From contig NZ_SPQC01000018.1 in the NCBI RefSeq assembly GCF_004569295.1, forward strand, positions 1 to 51,979: DNA of 51,979 bases, written 5' to 3'. Under the pieces are notes generated by a model. It was not told the DNA's origin and made no database searches. It saw only the letters and a program-made list of their open reading frames with translations. Of the stretch, positions 26,916 to 35,841 are shown piece after piece. Position numbers and translations under genes: made by a program. Numbering within the stretch: the first letter of the stretch is position 1; every line of letters begins with the position of its first letter. Origin of the DNA: Rothia nasimurium (lineage in GTDB: Bacteria; Actinomycetota; Actinomycetes; Actinomycetales; Micrococcaceae).

Positions 26916-29906
26916 CTATTGATCCTTCTGCTGCTCAGAAATTGCCTTGAGCGCTTCGCGGGCCGCCTTAGCAGCTCGCCGGGCTTCAGCCTGAGCTTCG
27001 TCTGCCGCTGCCAGAGCCTGGTCAGCAGCCACCACAGCTGCCTGAGCCAGAGCAGCTGTGGACTCTACAGCCACTACCTGGGTGGGGTTCACCGGACGCT
27101 CCGGAGCAGCTGGTGCCTGAACCGTAGCAGCTGCTGTGGCGGGCAGAGTCGGGGCGGGCGCCTGCTCCTGAGCCTGTGCCTGGGCTTCGAGCTTGGTGCC
27201 CTCAACATCCAGATCGGGCAGCAGTCGGTCTAGCCAGGCTGGCAGCCACCAGGCTTTTTCACCCAGTAGGTACATGAGAGCCGGAATCAGGGTCATTCGC
27301 ACCACGAAGGCATCGAGAAGGACGCCGGCAGCCAGCACGAAACCGATAGAGGCAATCATGGGGTCACCCGAGAACACGAAGCCGATAAAGACACCGGCCA
27401 TAATGAGTGCTGCAGCGGTAACCACGCGGGCACCGTGGTGGTAGCCCACGATAACTGAGGTCTTCGCGCCGCGTCCATGGGAGTAAGCCTCTCGCATGCC
27501 TGAAACCAAGAAGAGCTGGTAGTCCATGGCAAGGCCAAAGAGAATACCTACAGCCAGAATTGGGAGGAAAGCTAGCAGCGGGCCGGGGGTTGAAACGTTG
27601 AACAGTTCAGCTGCCCAGCCCCACTGGAAGACCGCCGTGGTTGCACCGAGGGCCGCCAGTAGGGAGAAGAGGAAGCCAACGGTAGCGGTCACCGGTACCA
27701 GGATAGAACGGAAGACCAGAATCAGAACCAGGAGCGACAGGCCCATCACCAGAGCGACATAGATGGGGAGAACCTCAGCCAGGTTCTGGGCGATATCGAC
27801 GGCCATGGCAGTCTGGCCAGTGACACCGAAGGTGACGTCGCCATTGTCGGTTGAAATAGTCAGGTCGCGCAGGGTGTGCACCAGATTGGTGGTTGACTCG
27901 GCGTTGGGGCCCTCATCAGGAATCACCTGGTAGAGCAGAGCAGAGTTATCATCAGAAATCATGGCGGGAACGACAGCTGCGACATCGCTCTGCTCCAGAA
28001 GATCTTGACCAACTTCAACCTGCAGAGCCTTAGCCTGCTCCTCAGTTGTACCTTCAGGCAGACGGGCAGCAACTACAACCGGCCCGTTCTTACCCTCGCC
28101 AAAGTTTTCAGCAATGGTGGTGTAAGAGATGTAGGCAGCTGAGTCGGTAGCCTGAGAGGCACCGGTCGGTAGGCCCAGACGCATGTCGGTCATGGGTAGA
28201 GCAACCGTGCCCAAGGCCAAGACAACAGCGGCGACGGTCGCAATCGGCTTCTTAAGAATCAGACCAATCCAACCGCGACGAGCCTCTTCATGGTCAGCTG
28301 CCGCCTGCTTAGCCTCTGCACGAATAGCCGCTGCCTGGGTATCGTCCTCGCTAGCAGCCTGATGGCCAGCAGCGATCTTTGCACGCTGCTTCTTGCTCAG
28401 GACGCGCTCACCCAGTAGAGACATCACAGCGGGAGAGAGGGTAGTAGCTACAGCCACAGCAACGGCAACCGCAAAGGCGCCGGCATTACCCATAACGCCC
28501 AGGAAGGGAATGCCTACAACGTTCAGACCCAGCAGTGCGATAACCACGGTGGCACCCGCGAAGAAGACCGCGCCGCCAGAGGTTCCTGTTGCCAGGGCAA
28601 TCGACTCCTTGACCCCCATGCCCTTAGCAAGGTTGGTGCGGTGACGGTTCAGAATAAAGAGGGTGTAGTCAATACCCACAGCCAGGCCTAACATAGTGCC
28701 CAAAGTGGGGGTTGTGGAGGTCATTTCAATAACGCTTGAGAGCGAGAGCACTGCCAGAGCAGAAGCGCCCACACCAATAATCGCCATGATAATTGGCAGG
28801 CCAGCAGCTACCAGAGTGCCCAGCATCAAGAAGAGCACAATAAAAGCAATGACGATACCAATAGCTTCAGCGGTTGCGTTTAGCTCAGTCTCTACGCCCT
28901 GCATATTCTGGTCATAGGTGACCGTCAGCCCGTTATCAGAGAGCACGCTCAGTTGCTGCGGGGTTTCTTCTAGAGTTTCAGCGGGAATTGAGCCGGTCTC
29001 GGCATCGAAGGTAACGGTGATAATCGCGGTAGAACCGTCATCAGAAATCGCGACGCCGCTCTCAGACATCTGTAGCAGAGTAGCGTTCTGCTCGATAGCG
29101 GTCTTGCCGCTTTCTAGCTGAGCACGTGAATCTTCAAGCTGAGCAAGGCCAGCTTCGTAGTCAGCTCGACCCTGAACAAGCTGAGCCTGAGCCTCGTCTA
29201 GCTGAGTGCGGCCCTGATTGAGCTGTTCAGCTGTTGCATCGAGCTCAGCTCGCTGAGCATCCAGCTGGGCCTGCTGCGCATTAAGTTCACCAAAAGCCTG
29301 CGGCGGGGCGCCTTCACCTTCAAGGCGGGTGCGGTTCTCGTTGAGCTGATTCTGGGCGTCCTCAAGCTGGGCGTAGCCTTCATCGAGCTGCTGCTGGGCT
29401 GCGTCCAGCTCCGCACGGCGGGTATCAAGCCCAGCCTGGCCAGAATCTAGCTGAGCTTTAGCCGCATCAAGCTGCGTCTGACCGTCCGCAAACTGCTGTT
29501 CGCCGCTGGCCAGCTCAGATTCACCTGAAGTGAGCTGAGACTGGGCATCAGCCAGCTGCTGAGCTACAGCGAAGGGATCGCTGACGCTATCGACACCCTC
29601 TACCGTTGCAGCCTCTGCAACGGCACTCGCTACAGCAGCTTTCTGCTCGTCGGTAAAGGCCGAGCCGTCTTCGGTCTGCACAATAGCAGAGCCGGTACCG
29701 GCGTTGAGATTCAGGTTAAAGGTATCGGTCAGCTCTTCCTGAACCAGCTGTGCTTCGGTACCAGGAATAGTGATGGAATCTGTCAACTCGCCTTTAAAGG
29801 ACGCGTATGCGCCACCTGCTAAGGCGATGACGAGTGCCCAGATACCGATGACGGCCCAGGCCCGGCGAGCTGCAAAGCTGCCGATTTTATAGAGGAACTC
29901 AGACAT
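26916..29906 (-). CDS. MMPL/RND-family transporter with long periplasm-side coiled coil
   Basis: A 996-residue inner-membrane exporter of the MMPL (RND) family. Helix 1 is at about 13-35, and a first external loop of about 300 residues follows. Most of that loop (about 110-300) is Gln/Ala/Leu-rich heptads such as AQLDSGQAGLDTRR and RAELDATAEQLNQG, a long coiled coil. Next come a five-helix block with GLAVGIDYTLFILNRHR, a second loop, a second helix block with FGLAMDYQLFLVSGMREA, and an Ala/Pro-rich cytosolic tail (about 900-996). GxxxDY pairs are typical proton-relay sites of the family. It resembles YhgE/Pip-like and MmpL proteins. It is preceded by its TetR regulator with a 37-base gap, so drug or lipid efflux under TetR control is inferred. 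Confidence 0.92.
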   Translation of the reverse strand: MSEFLYKIGSFAARRAWAVIGIWALVIALAGGAYASFKGELTDSITIPGTEAQLVQEELTDTFNLNLNAGTGSAIVQTEDGSAFTDEQKAAVASAVAEAATVEGVDSVSDPFAVAQQLADAQSQLTSGESELASGEQQFADGQTQLDAAKAQLDSGQAGLDTRRAELDAAQQQLDEGYAQLEDAQNQLNENRTRLEGEGAPPQAFGELNAQQAQLDAQRAELDATAEQLNQGRTQLDEAQAQLVQGRADYEAGLAQLEDSRAQLESGKTAIEQNATLLQMSESGVAISDDGSTAIITVTFDAETGSIPAETLEETPQQLSVLSDNGLTVTYDQNMQGVETELNATAEAIGIVIAFIVLFLMLGTLVAAGLPIIMAIIGVGASALAVLSLSSVIEMTSTTPTLGTMLGLAVGIDYTLFILNRHRTNLAKGMGVKESIALATGTSGGAVFFAGATVVIALLGLNVVGIPFLGVMGNAGAFAVAVAVAVATTLSPAVMSLLGERVLSKKQRAKIAAGHQAASEDDTQAAAIRAEAKQAAADHEEARRGWIGLILKKPIATVAAVVLALGTVALPMTDMRLGLPTGASQATDSAAYISYTTIAENFGEGKNGPVVVAARLPEGTTEEQAKALQVEVGQDLLEQSDVAAVVPAMISDDNSALLYQVIPDEGPNAESTTNLVHTLRDLTISTDNGDVTFGVTGQTAMAVDIAQNLAEVLPIYVALVMGLSLLVLILVFRSILVPVTATVGFLFSLLAALGATTAVFQWGWAAELFNVSTPGPLLAFLPILAVGILFGLAMDYQLFLVSGMREAYSHGRGAKTSVIVGYHHGARVVTAAALIMAGVFIGFVFSGDPMIASIGFVLAAGVLLDAFVVRMTLIPALMYLLGEKAWWLPAWLDRLLPDLDVEGTKLEAQAQAQEQAPAPTLPATAAATVQAPAAPERPVNPTQVVAVESTAALAQAAVVAADQALAAADEAQAEARRAAKAAREALKAISEQQKDQ

Positions 29907-29943
29907 GGTCTGTCAGTTTCCCTTTCGTGTGGTTGTGTTTTCT

Positions 29944-30651
29944 CTAAATGGTCTGGTGCGCGCTAACAGAGCCGTCTGCGGTAAATACCGGAACCCCGGC
30001 AGCTACCTGGTTGATGTAAGCGTGGATATGGGGAACGAACATCTGAGGTTCAATCACGAGCTGCCCAGACGGCCTTTCAAAAATATTTTTGTCAAGTTCT
30101 TGCGCGAACCGAACGAAAGCAAAAACGTACCCCATGAGCAGGTTGTAGGAGAAGAGACCAAGCGCTAGTGACTGGTCGATTGATAAATCGGGGTAGAGCC
30201 TGTCAATTTCGCTGCAAAGGGTATTGCAGATATCGCCTAGAGTCAGCGTAACTTCGCGTGCTACAAGGTCAAACTCTTCCTCGACGAGGGCTGCGCCCAG
30301 GGTGATGAAACGGACGAGGTCCTGCTGTACTCGTTCGGTCTCAACCGCTTCGTGAAAATGCTCTACCAAAGCCTGCGGTAGATCTTCGATGGCAAGGCCT
30401 CGGGGAAAGGGAGGCTCATCGATGCAGGGTTCGAGATGGGCAGAGAGCTGGTAAGTGAGGGCGTCTTCAAGTTTTTTGAAGTGGTTGAAGACGGTGCGTT
30501 CTGATACTCCCGCTTGCTCTGCCAGTGTTGAGGCGGTCAGGCCTGTGCGTCCGCTGGTACGAACAATGTGTTCGGCGGCAGCAGCGATTTTGCGTTTGGA
30601 TGCTGTTGATCGGGCCCGGCGCTGGTCGAGGGGTGGCGTGTGTTTGAGCAT
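29944..30651 (-). CDS. TetR/AcrR-family regulator of the MMPL gene
   Basis: About 236 residues from the ATG at 30651. An N-terminal helix-turn-helix (RKIAAAAEHIVRTSGRTGLTASTLAEQAGVSERTVFNHFKKLEDAL) is described by its core LAEQAGVSERTVFNHF near 42-57; the C-terminal ligand domain is all-helical and unassigned. A longer reading from 30735 adds a Cys/Pro-rich stretch with no similarity. At 30651 there is no ribosome site: the operator palindrome starts three bases upstream, which suggests a leaderless mRNA. It likely represses itself and the downstream exporter through that operator. Confidence 0.88.
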   Translation of the reverse strand: MLKHTPPLDQRRARSTASKRKIAAAAEHIVRTSGRTGLTASTLAEQAGVSERTVFNHFKKLEDALTYQLSAHLEPCIDEPPFPRGLAIEDLPQALVEHFHEAVETERVQQDLVRFITLGAALVEEEFDLVAREVTLTLGDICNTLCSEIDRLYPDLSIDQSLALGLFSYNLLMGYVFAFVRFAQELDKNIFERPSGQLVIEPQMFVPHIHAYINQVAAGVPVFTADGSVSAHQTI

Positions 30652-30653
30652 GT

Positions 30654-30689
30654 ATTTACAGTAACTGCAATATTGCAGAAACTGCAAAT
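30654..30689. promoter_or_regulatory. Tandem TetR operators
   Basis: Two adjacent 15-bp dyads, TTACAG-TAA-CTGCAA (30656-30670) and TTGCAG-AAA-CTGCAA (30673-30687), together form a 36-bp near-palindrome matching 15 of 18 paired positions. They abut the TetR start codon. Centre spacing of 17 bases would allow two dimers side by side, as with QacR. Confidence 0.78.
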
Positions 30690-30739
30690 AGTTGAGGTGT
30701 GGGGTTGGGCACGGAACGGGTGCGGGCGTCCGCAAAAAA

Positions 30740-30801
30740 CTACCGGCAAAAAGCGCTCAAACTGCGGTAAAGACTTCATCAAATCGTGACCTTGCCGGTA
30801 G
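30740..30801. promoter_or_regulatory. Split inverted repeat in purD leader
   Basis: CTACCGGCAA (30740-30749) and TTGCCGGTAG (30792-30801) are perfect complements separated by 42 bases, ending nine bases before the purD ATG. It may form a leader stem or mark two operator halves; no known regulator is assigned. Confidence 0.35.
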
Positions 30802-30810
30802 CCTAAAAGA

Positions 30811-32091
30811 ATGAAGGTTTTGGTACTGGGCCCCGGCGGTCGTGAACACGCAATTATTCGAGCACTCCTGAAAGATCCAGCCGTTACCGAGGTGCACTCA
30901 GCTCCCGGCAACGCGGGTATCGCCCAGGACGTCCCCGTGCACGCTATCGATGCAAATAACCCCGAGGCAGCCCTTGCGTTAGCCACTGAGCTGGCTGCTG
31001 ACCTGGTCGTCATCGGCCCCGAAGCCCCCCTGGTCGCAGGCGTCTCAGACACCCTGCGCGATGCCGGGTTCGCTGTTTTCGGTCCGTCCAAGCCCGCTGC
31101 CCTGCTCGAGGGGTCTAAGGCCTTTGCCAAGGAAGTCATGGCCAGCGCCAATGTACCCACCGCTATGGCTAAGGTCGCCACCAACCGCGAAGAAGCTGAA
31201 ACCGCTCTCGCTACTTTCGGCGCCCCCTACGTTGTTAAAGATGACGGTCTGGCTGCCGGTAAGGGCGTTGTTGTCACCGAGGACTTCGATACTGCTCTTG
31301 CTCATGCTGAATCTTGCTTTGCCGCTGGTGGCACTGTAGTCATTGAAGAGTACCTGGACGGCCCTGAAGTTTCTCTCTTTGTGATCTCCGACGGCAGCAC
31401 TTGCCTGCCCCTTTCACCTGCCCAGGACTTCAAGCGCATCTTTGACAACGATGAGGGCCCCAACACTGGCGGTATGGGTGCCTACACCCCCCTGCCCTGG
31501 CTGCCTGAAGGTTTCGTAGAGGAAGTCATTGAACGCGTAGCCCAGCCCACCATCGACGAGATGGCTCGCCGTGGCACACCTTTTGTGGGTGTTCTCTATT
31601 GTGGTCTGGCAGCTACCTCCCGCGGTATCCGCGTAATCGAATTCAATGCCCGCTTTGGCGACCCCGAAACCCAGGCAGTACTGGCTCGTCTACGCACCCC
31701 GTTGGGTGGCGTCCTACTGGCTGCTGCTAAGGGTGAACTGCCTGCTGATCTTGCTCTTGACTGGGACCCCCGCACTGCCGTCGACGTGGTCATGGCCGCA
31801 GAGAACTACCCCGACACTCCCCGCAAGCGCGATGCCATCACCGGCCTGGATGCCGCCAACCAGCGCGAGAACGTGCACGTTGACCACGCAGGTACCGCCC
31901 TCGACGGTGAAGAAATCGTCACCGCCGGTGGCCGTGTGCTGGCTGTCGTCGCCCTGGGCGAGAACCTCACCGAAGCCCGCGAGGCCGCCTACGCCGGCGT
32001 GCGCGACATTGCCTGGAATGGCGCCCAGTACCGTTCAGACATTGCGCTCGCTGCCGCCGAGAATCGTATTCAGATTCCCACCCAGAACTAG
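30811..32091 (+). CDS. purD: Phosphoribosylamine-glycine ligase PurD
   Basis: A 426-residue ATP-grasp enzyme joining glycine to phosphoribosylamine (GAR synthetase). The N-terminus MKVLVLGPGGREHAIIRALL is the family signature. The ATP-grasp part shows GPSKPAALLEGSKAFAKEVM near 88, DDGLAAGKGVVV near 143 and PAQDFKRIFDNDEGPNTGGMG near 203. FNARFGDPETQAVLARL near 275 is the classic PurD motif. ATG start. It lies 85 bases before purC on the same strand with a hairpin between them, and is divergent from the TetR gene. purF and purM lie about 11 kb away on the other strand. Confidence 0.98.
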   Translation: MKVLVLGPGGREHAIIRALLKDPAVTEVHSAPGNAGIAQDVPVHAIDANNPEAALALATELAADLVVIGPEAPLVAGVSDTLRDAGFAVFGPSKPAALLEGSKAFAKEVMASANVPTAMAKVATNREEAETALATFGAPYVVKDDGLAAGKGVVVTEDFDTALAHAESCFAAGGTVVIEEYLDGPEVSLFVISDGSTCLPLSPAQDFKRIFDNDEGPNTGGMGAYTPLPWLPEGFVEEVIERVAQPTIDEMARRGTPFVGVLYCGLAATSRGIRVIEFNARFGDPETQAVLARLRTPLGGVLLAAAKGELPADLALDWDPRTAVDVVMAAENYPDTPRKRDAITGLDAANQRENVHVDHAGTALDGEEIVTAGGRVLAVVALGENLTEAREAAYAGVRDIAWNGAQYRSDIALAAAENRIQIPTQN

Positions 32092-32097
32092 CTTCCT

Positions 32098-32134
32098 GTG
32101 ACTGCCCACCGCACCCGCGTGGGCAGTCACTTTT
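32098..32134 (+). terminator. Hairpin between purD and purC
   Basis: GTGACTGCCCAC (32098-32109) pairs with GTGGGCAGTCAC (32119-32130), followed by TTTTC. It should stop or reduce readthrough from purD into purC. Confidence 0.85.
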
Positions 32135-32176
32135 CTATCACCTCACAGCCCACCTGCACGCCCCCAGGAGAAAATC

Positions 32177-33103
32177 ATGAGCCATACCCCCGTAGACATT
32201 CCCGGCTGGAAGCACGTGTATTCCGGCAAGGTCCGTGACCTCTACATCCCTGACGAGGACACCCAGGACGTCACCGGCCTGAACGTGAAGGACGACGCCG
32301 AACTGCGTGCCGGCTCCGTGATGGTGGTTGCCACCGACCGTATCAGCGCCTTTGACCAGGTGCTTCCCACCGAGATTCCCGATAAGGGCAAGATTCTGAC
32401 CCAGATGTCCCTCTGGTGGTTTGAGCAGCTCAAGGGTGTGCCCAACCACGTGCTGTCTACCGACGTGCCCGAGGTAGTGGCTGGCCGCGCCATGATCTGT
32501 AAGTCTCTGAACATGTTCCCGGTTGAGTGCATCGTGCGTGGCTACCTGACCGGCTCCGGCCTGGCTTCTTACCGCAAGACCGGTAAGGTCAACGAGTTTG
32601 AGCTGCCCGCCGGCCTGGTAGATGGCTCCCGTCTGGAGCCTGCCCTCTTCACACCCACCGGCAAGGCAGAGGTGGGGGAGCACGACGAGCCCATCACCCG
32701 TGAAGAGCTCGACGCTGAGGTGGGGGAGGCTATCGCCGACCGCCTGCAGGAACTGACCCTCTACGTCTACGAGACCGCTGAGAAGATTGCCCGTGAGCGC
32801 GGCATCATTCTGGCCGACACCAAGATTGAGTTCGGTACCGACTCCTACCGCGGTGAAATTACCCTGGGCGATGAGGTACTGACCCCTGATTCATCGCGTT
32901 TCTGGGATGCCAACGACTACGAGCCCGGCCGCGCCCAGGCGTCCTTTGATAAGCAGTACGTGCGCGACTGGCTCAAGAGCGAGGAGTCGGGCTGGGATGG
33001 CACCGGCCCCGTGCCTGAGCTTCCCGCCGAGGTTGTGGAGAAGACCCGCGCCCGCTACGTTGAGGCCTACGAGCGTCTGACCGGGCAGAAGTTCGAGGCT
33101 TAG
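32177..33103 (+). CDS. purC: Phosphoribosylaminoimidazole-succinocarboxamide synthase PurC
   Basis: A 308-residue SAICAR synthetase, condensing CAIR with aspartate using ATP. The N-terminal YSGKVRDLYIP is the signature. VVATDRISAFDQVLPTEIP near 52 and CIVRGYLTGSGLASY near 120 line the substrate pocket. EFGTDSYRGEITLGDEVLTPDSSRFW near 220 is the conserved SAICAR motif, described here by its core LTPDSSRFW. The ATG at 32177 is preceded by AGGAGAAA. The stop codon overlaps that of the convergent regulator gene. Confidence 0.98.
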   Translation: MSHTPVDIPGWKHVYSGKVRDLYIPDEDTQDVTGLNVKDDAELRAGSVMVVATDRISAFDQVLPTEIPDKGKILTQMSLWWFEQLKGVPNHVLSTDVPEVVAGRAMICKSLNMFPVECIVRGYLTGSGLASYRKTGKVNEFELPAGLVDGSRLEPALFTPTGKAEVGEHDEPITREELDAEVGEAIADRLQELTLYVYETAEKIARERGIILADTKIEFGTDSYRGEITLGDEVLTPDSSRFWDANDYEPGRAQASFDKQYVRDWLKSEESGWDGTGPVPELPAEVVEKTRARYVEAYERLTGQKFEA

Positions 33104-33858
33104 ACCTGCGTATCGCGTACCTTCTGGTGGTACTCGTAGTGGGCGGCCCCGATTTCTGAGAGGGCGTAGAACCAACGAATGTGCTCAGCGACTGTTCGCT
33201 GGGCACGTTCTGCATCTCCGGCAATAACCGCCGCGTAGATGGCCCGGTGCTGGTCCTGGAGTTCCCGTTTGGTTGCCTCCCAGTCGTCGAGGTAGGGTAC
33301 GGCCTCTTGCACGTAGCCTACGGTTGCTAGGTGTAGGGAGTCGATGACGGTGTCCATCACGATATTCCCGCTGAGGGTTGATATTTCGTAGTGGAAGCGG
33401 GTGTCGCAGAAGTGGAAGCGGTCGTCGCTAATATCTGCGTGGTCCATTTCTTCGAGGTAGCGGCGGGCTGTGGCTAGGGACGCGGCGTGTTCGGGCTGAT
33501 GGGCTACGTCGGCGGCGTGGGCGGCGGCTTCGCCTTCGAGCAGGACGCGGGTGCTCACGATGTCTGCCACCGGCAGGGTGCGGGTGGCGATGTGCATGCG
33601 CAGGGCCCAGCCGAGGGCATCCGAGGGCTCCGAGACCACGACAGCACCGGCCTTGGGGCCTGAGCCTACACCTGACCGAATGAGCCCCACCGCGGAGAGA
33701 ATACGCAGGGCTTCGCGCACCGAAGCCCGTGAGATGCCGTATTCCTCTGCTAGGGAGCGTTCACCGGGCAGGCGGTCGCCGACGCGCAGCTGGCCGTGGC
33801 GCAACCGGTGTTCGATGGACTCGAGCAGGGCGGTATAGGTGGGCTCTTTTTCTTTCAC
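33100..33858 (-). CDS. lldR: FadR-subfamily GntR regulator, probable lactate regulator LldR
   Basis: A 252-residue repressor with an N-terminal winged helix-turn-helix (RVGDRLPGERSLAEEYGISRASVREALRILSAVGLI, core near 22-55) and a C-terminal FCD ligand domain (about 85-235) with metal-binding His/Asp positions (DDRFHFCDTRFHYEI, and HIRWF near the end). The GTG start at 33858 follows GAAAGACAGCGC. FadR-type regulators beside lactate genes are usually LldR. The palindromic 15-mer TGTGGTCAGACCGTT upstream of both lldP and lutA fits the TNGTNNNACNA LldR pattern, so I infer lactate-relieved repression of both arms. Its stop overlaps the purC stop (33100-33103). Confidence 0.85.
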   Translation of the reverse strand: MKEKEPTYTALLESIEHRLRHGQLRVGDRLPGERSLAEEYGISRASVREALRILSAVGLIRSGVGSGPKAGAVVVSEPSDALGWALRMHIATRTLPVADIVSTRVLLEGEAAAHAADVAHQPEHAASLATARRYLEEMDHADISDDRFHFCDTRFHYEISTLSGNIVMDTVIDSLHLATVGYVQEAVPYLDDWEATKRELQDQHRAIYAAVIAGDAERAQRTVAEHIRWFYALSEIGAAHYEYHQKVRDTQV

Positions 33859-33971
33859 GCGCTGTCTTTCAGATTGAGAGATAACTAGATTAAGGAAAGG
33901 TTAGGCAGGCTCGCAGCGAGCGTGAGCCTGGCATACCTTCTGAATAAACCTTATAGACAAGGTATAGGTAA

Positions 33972-34015
33972 GGGCGGTGCAGTTCCAACGTATGTTACGT
34001 GGGACTGCACCGCCC
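33972..34015. terminator. Bidirectional terminator downstream of lactate permease
   Basis: GGGCGGTGCAGT (33972-33983) pairs with ACTGCACCGCCC (34004-34015), extended by TCC/GGA pairs. TTTG follows on the plus side. It lies 35 bases after the permease stop and before the regulator promoter. Confidence 0.82.
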
Positions 34016-34049
34016 TTTGTGTGCCTAGCTCATAGGTGTGAACCTGTGA

Positions 34050-35744
34050 TTAGTGGCCGGTGAGGTAGGGCTCAACCAGCAGACCGGAGAGAACGGTTGC
34101 CTGGAGGAAGACCAGGGCACAGACGGCCAGCAGCAGGATGAAGGACCAACCGAGAACTGCCTTGAAGATTTCGGACTCCTTGCCTTCCATGTTGACCGAG
34201 GTGGCCGCGATGGCGAGGGACTGGGGCGAAATCATCTTGCCGACCACACCACCGGTAGTGTTAGCTGCCAGCATGAGTTCGGGGTGGGCACCGGTCATGC
34301 CGCCTTCCTGCAGGTGCTCAGCGGCGGTGACCTGGAGCTTGGAGAAGAGGGCGTTGGCTGAGGTGTCGGAGCCGGTGACGGCGGTGCCGACCCAGCCGAG
34401 GACGGGTGCCAGGAAGGCGTAGGCTACGCCGAGGGAGGCGACGTATTCACCGATGGCAACGGTCTGGCCGGAGTAGTTCATGACGAAGGCTAGGGCCAGA
34501 ACCAGGGCGATGGTGGCGGCTGACCAGCGCATCTTGTAGGCTACGGCGCCGATTTCCTTGAAGGCGTCGGCGATGGAGAGCTTGTACTTGCCGTTTTCGT
34601 TGAAGATGGCGTAGAGGATGGCGACCAGGATGCCAGAGATCAGCAGGTAGGTGCCGGGGTTGTTGAGCCAGGACCAGGTGTAGGCGGAATTGACGGGGTC
34701 GCCGGAGGCGGTCAGTAGGCGCTCAGCCAGCAGGGGTATGTCGAACTTGATGGCGGTGGTCTTCATCCAGTCGACGAGCGGGGTGTAGAGGTTGGCGACA
34801 CCGAAGATGATGACAACGACCAGGTAGGGCATGAGGGCCATCCAGATGCGGCGACCGGGCAGGTGCTCAACTTCGAGGGGGGCGGTGATGCCATAGCGTT
34901 CGCGGATACCTTCAACGCCGCGGGGCTTGACGAAGCGCAAGAAGACAACGGCTGCTGCGATGGAGACGATGCAGGCTACGACGTCGGTGAGCTGGTAGAC
35001 GAAGTAGGTTGCTGCCCACCACTGGGCGATGGCGAAGGAGGCGCCGATGACGGCTGCGTGCATCCATGCGTCCTTGAGGCCCTTTACGCCGTCGAGGATC
35101 CAGAGCAGGATGAAGGGCACGAAGAAGGCGATAAAGGGAGCCTGGTGGCCGATGAGGGCTGCGATGACGGTTGCGTCCTTGCCGCCGACTTCACCGGCGG
35201 TGGTGATGGGGATAGCAACGGCGCCGAAGGCTACGGGGGCGGTGTTGGCGATGAGGACGGTGGTGGCAGCCTTGAGGGGCTTGACGCCGAGGGCCAGGAT
35301 CATGGTTGCGGTGATAGCAACGGGGGCACCGAAGCCTGCGAGTGCTTCGAGCAGGCCGCCGAAGCAGAAGGCGATGAGGATGGCCTGAATACGCAGGTCG
35401 CCGCCGCCGATGAGGTCGAAGGTGCGGCGCAGGTCTTCAAAGCGGCCGGAGAGCACGGTGACCTGGTAGAACCAGATGGCCATGAGGATAACCCAGACGA
35501 TGGGGAAGAGGCCGTAGATGCCGCCGCGGAAGGCGGACATACCGGCGAGGTCCCAGGGCATGCCGAAGCCGAAGATGGCAACGAGCAGGGCGACCAGCAG
35601 GGAGACCAGGCCGGCGACGTGGGCGCGGGCCTTGAGGCCGAGCAGCATGATAAAGAATGCCAACAGCGGCAGGGTGGAGACCAGGGCGCTGAGCGCGAGG
35701 CTTCCTCCTACGGCGTCGGTTACAGCGGTATAGGTATTTTCCAC
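34050..35744 (-). CDS. lldP: L-lactate permease (LctP family)
   Basis: A 564-residue transporter with about 13 hydrophobic helices, importing lactate with protons. Family stretches include GGIYGLFPIVWVILMAIWFY near 73, IAFCFGGLLEALAGFGAPVAI near 122, NTAPVAFGAVAIPI near 167 and GSDTSANALFSKLQV near 465. The GTG start has AAGGAG six bases upstream. It is divergent from lutABC across a 516-base gap with two operator-like 15-mers, and convergent with the regulator across a terminator. It supplies the substrate for LutABC. Confidence 0.95.
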   Translation of the reverse strand: MENTYTAVTDAVGGSLALSALVSTLPLLAFFIMLLGLKARAHVAGLVSLLVALLVAIFGFGMPWDLAGMSAFRGGIYGLFPIVWVILMAIWFYQVTVLSGRFEDLRRTFDLIGGGDLRIQAILIAFCFGGLLEALAGFGAPVAITATMILALGVKPLKAATTVLIANTAPVAFGAVAIPITTAGEVGGKDATVIAALIGHQAPFIAFFVPFILLWILDGVKGLKDAWMHAAVIGASFAIAQWWAATYFVYQLTDVVACIVSIAAAVVFLRFVKPRGVEGIRERYGITAPLEVEHLPGRRIWMALMPYLVVVIIFGVANLYTPLVDWMKTTAIKFDIPLLAERLLTASGDPVNSAYTWSWLNNPGTYLLISGILVAILYAIFNENGKYKLSIADAFKEIGAVAYKMRWSAATIALVLALAFVMNYSGQTVAIGEYVASLGVAYAFLAPVLGWVGTAVTGSDTSANALFSKLQVTAAEHLQEGGMTGAHPELMLAANTTGGVVGKMISPQSLAIAATSVNMEGKESEIFKAVLGWSFILLLAVCALVFLQATVLSGLLVEPYLTGH

Positions 35745-35826
35745 CGTATTCTCCTTAGTGATGTGTGGTATGGCTGGGCGTCATATCTGTGGGGCGCTGA
35801 GCCAAAAAATATGAGGCCTAACCTCC

Positions 35827-35841
35827 TGTGGTCAGACCGTT
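35827..35841. promoter_or_regulatory. LldR-like operator, permease side
   Basis: TGTGGTCAGACCGTT contains TGGT-CAG-ACC, a GntR/FadR-type dyad fitting TNGTNNNACNA. It lies 83 bases upstream of the permease start codon. The identical 15-mer occurs at 36048. Confidence 0.7.

Noticed and set aside
33890-33960. Possible DtxR box (GGTTAGGCAGGCTCGC) upstream of the lactate regulator
   Set aside because: Only the left half fits the consensus; the right half lacks CTAACC.
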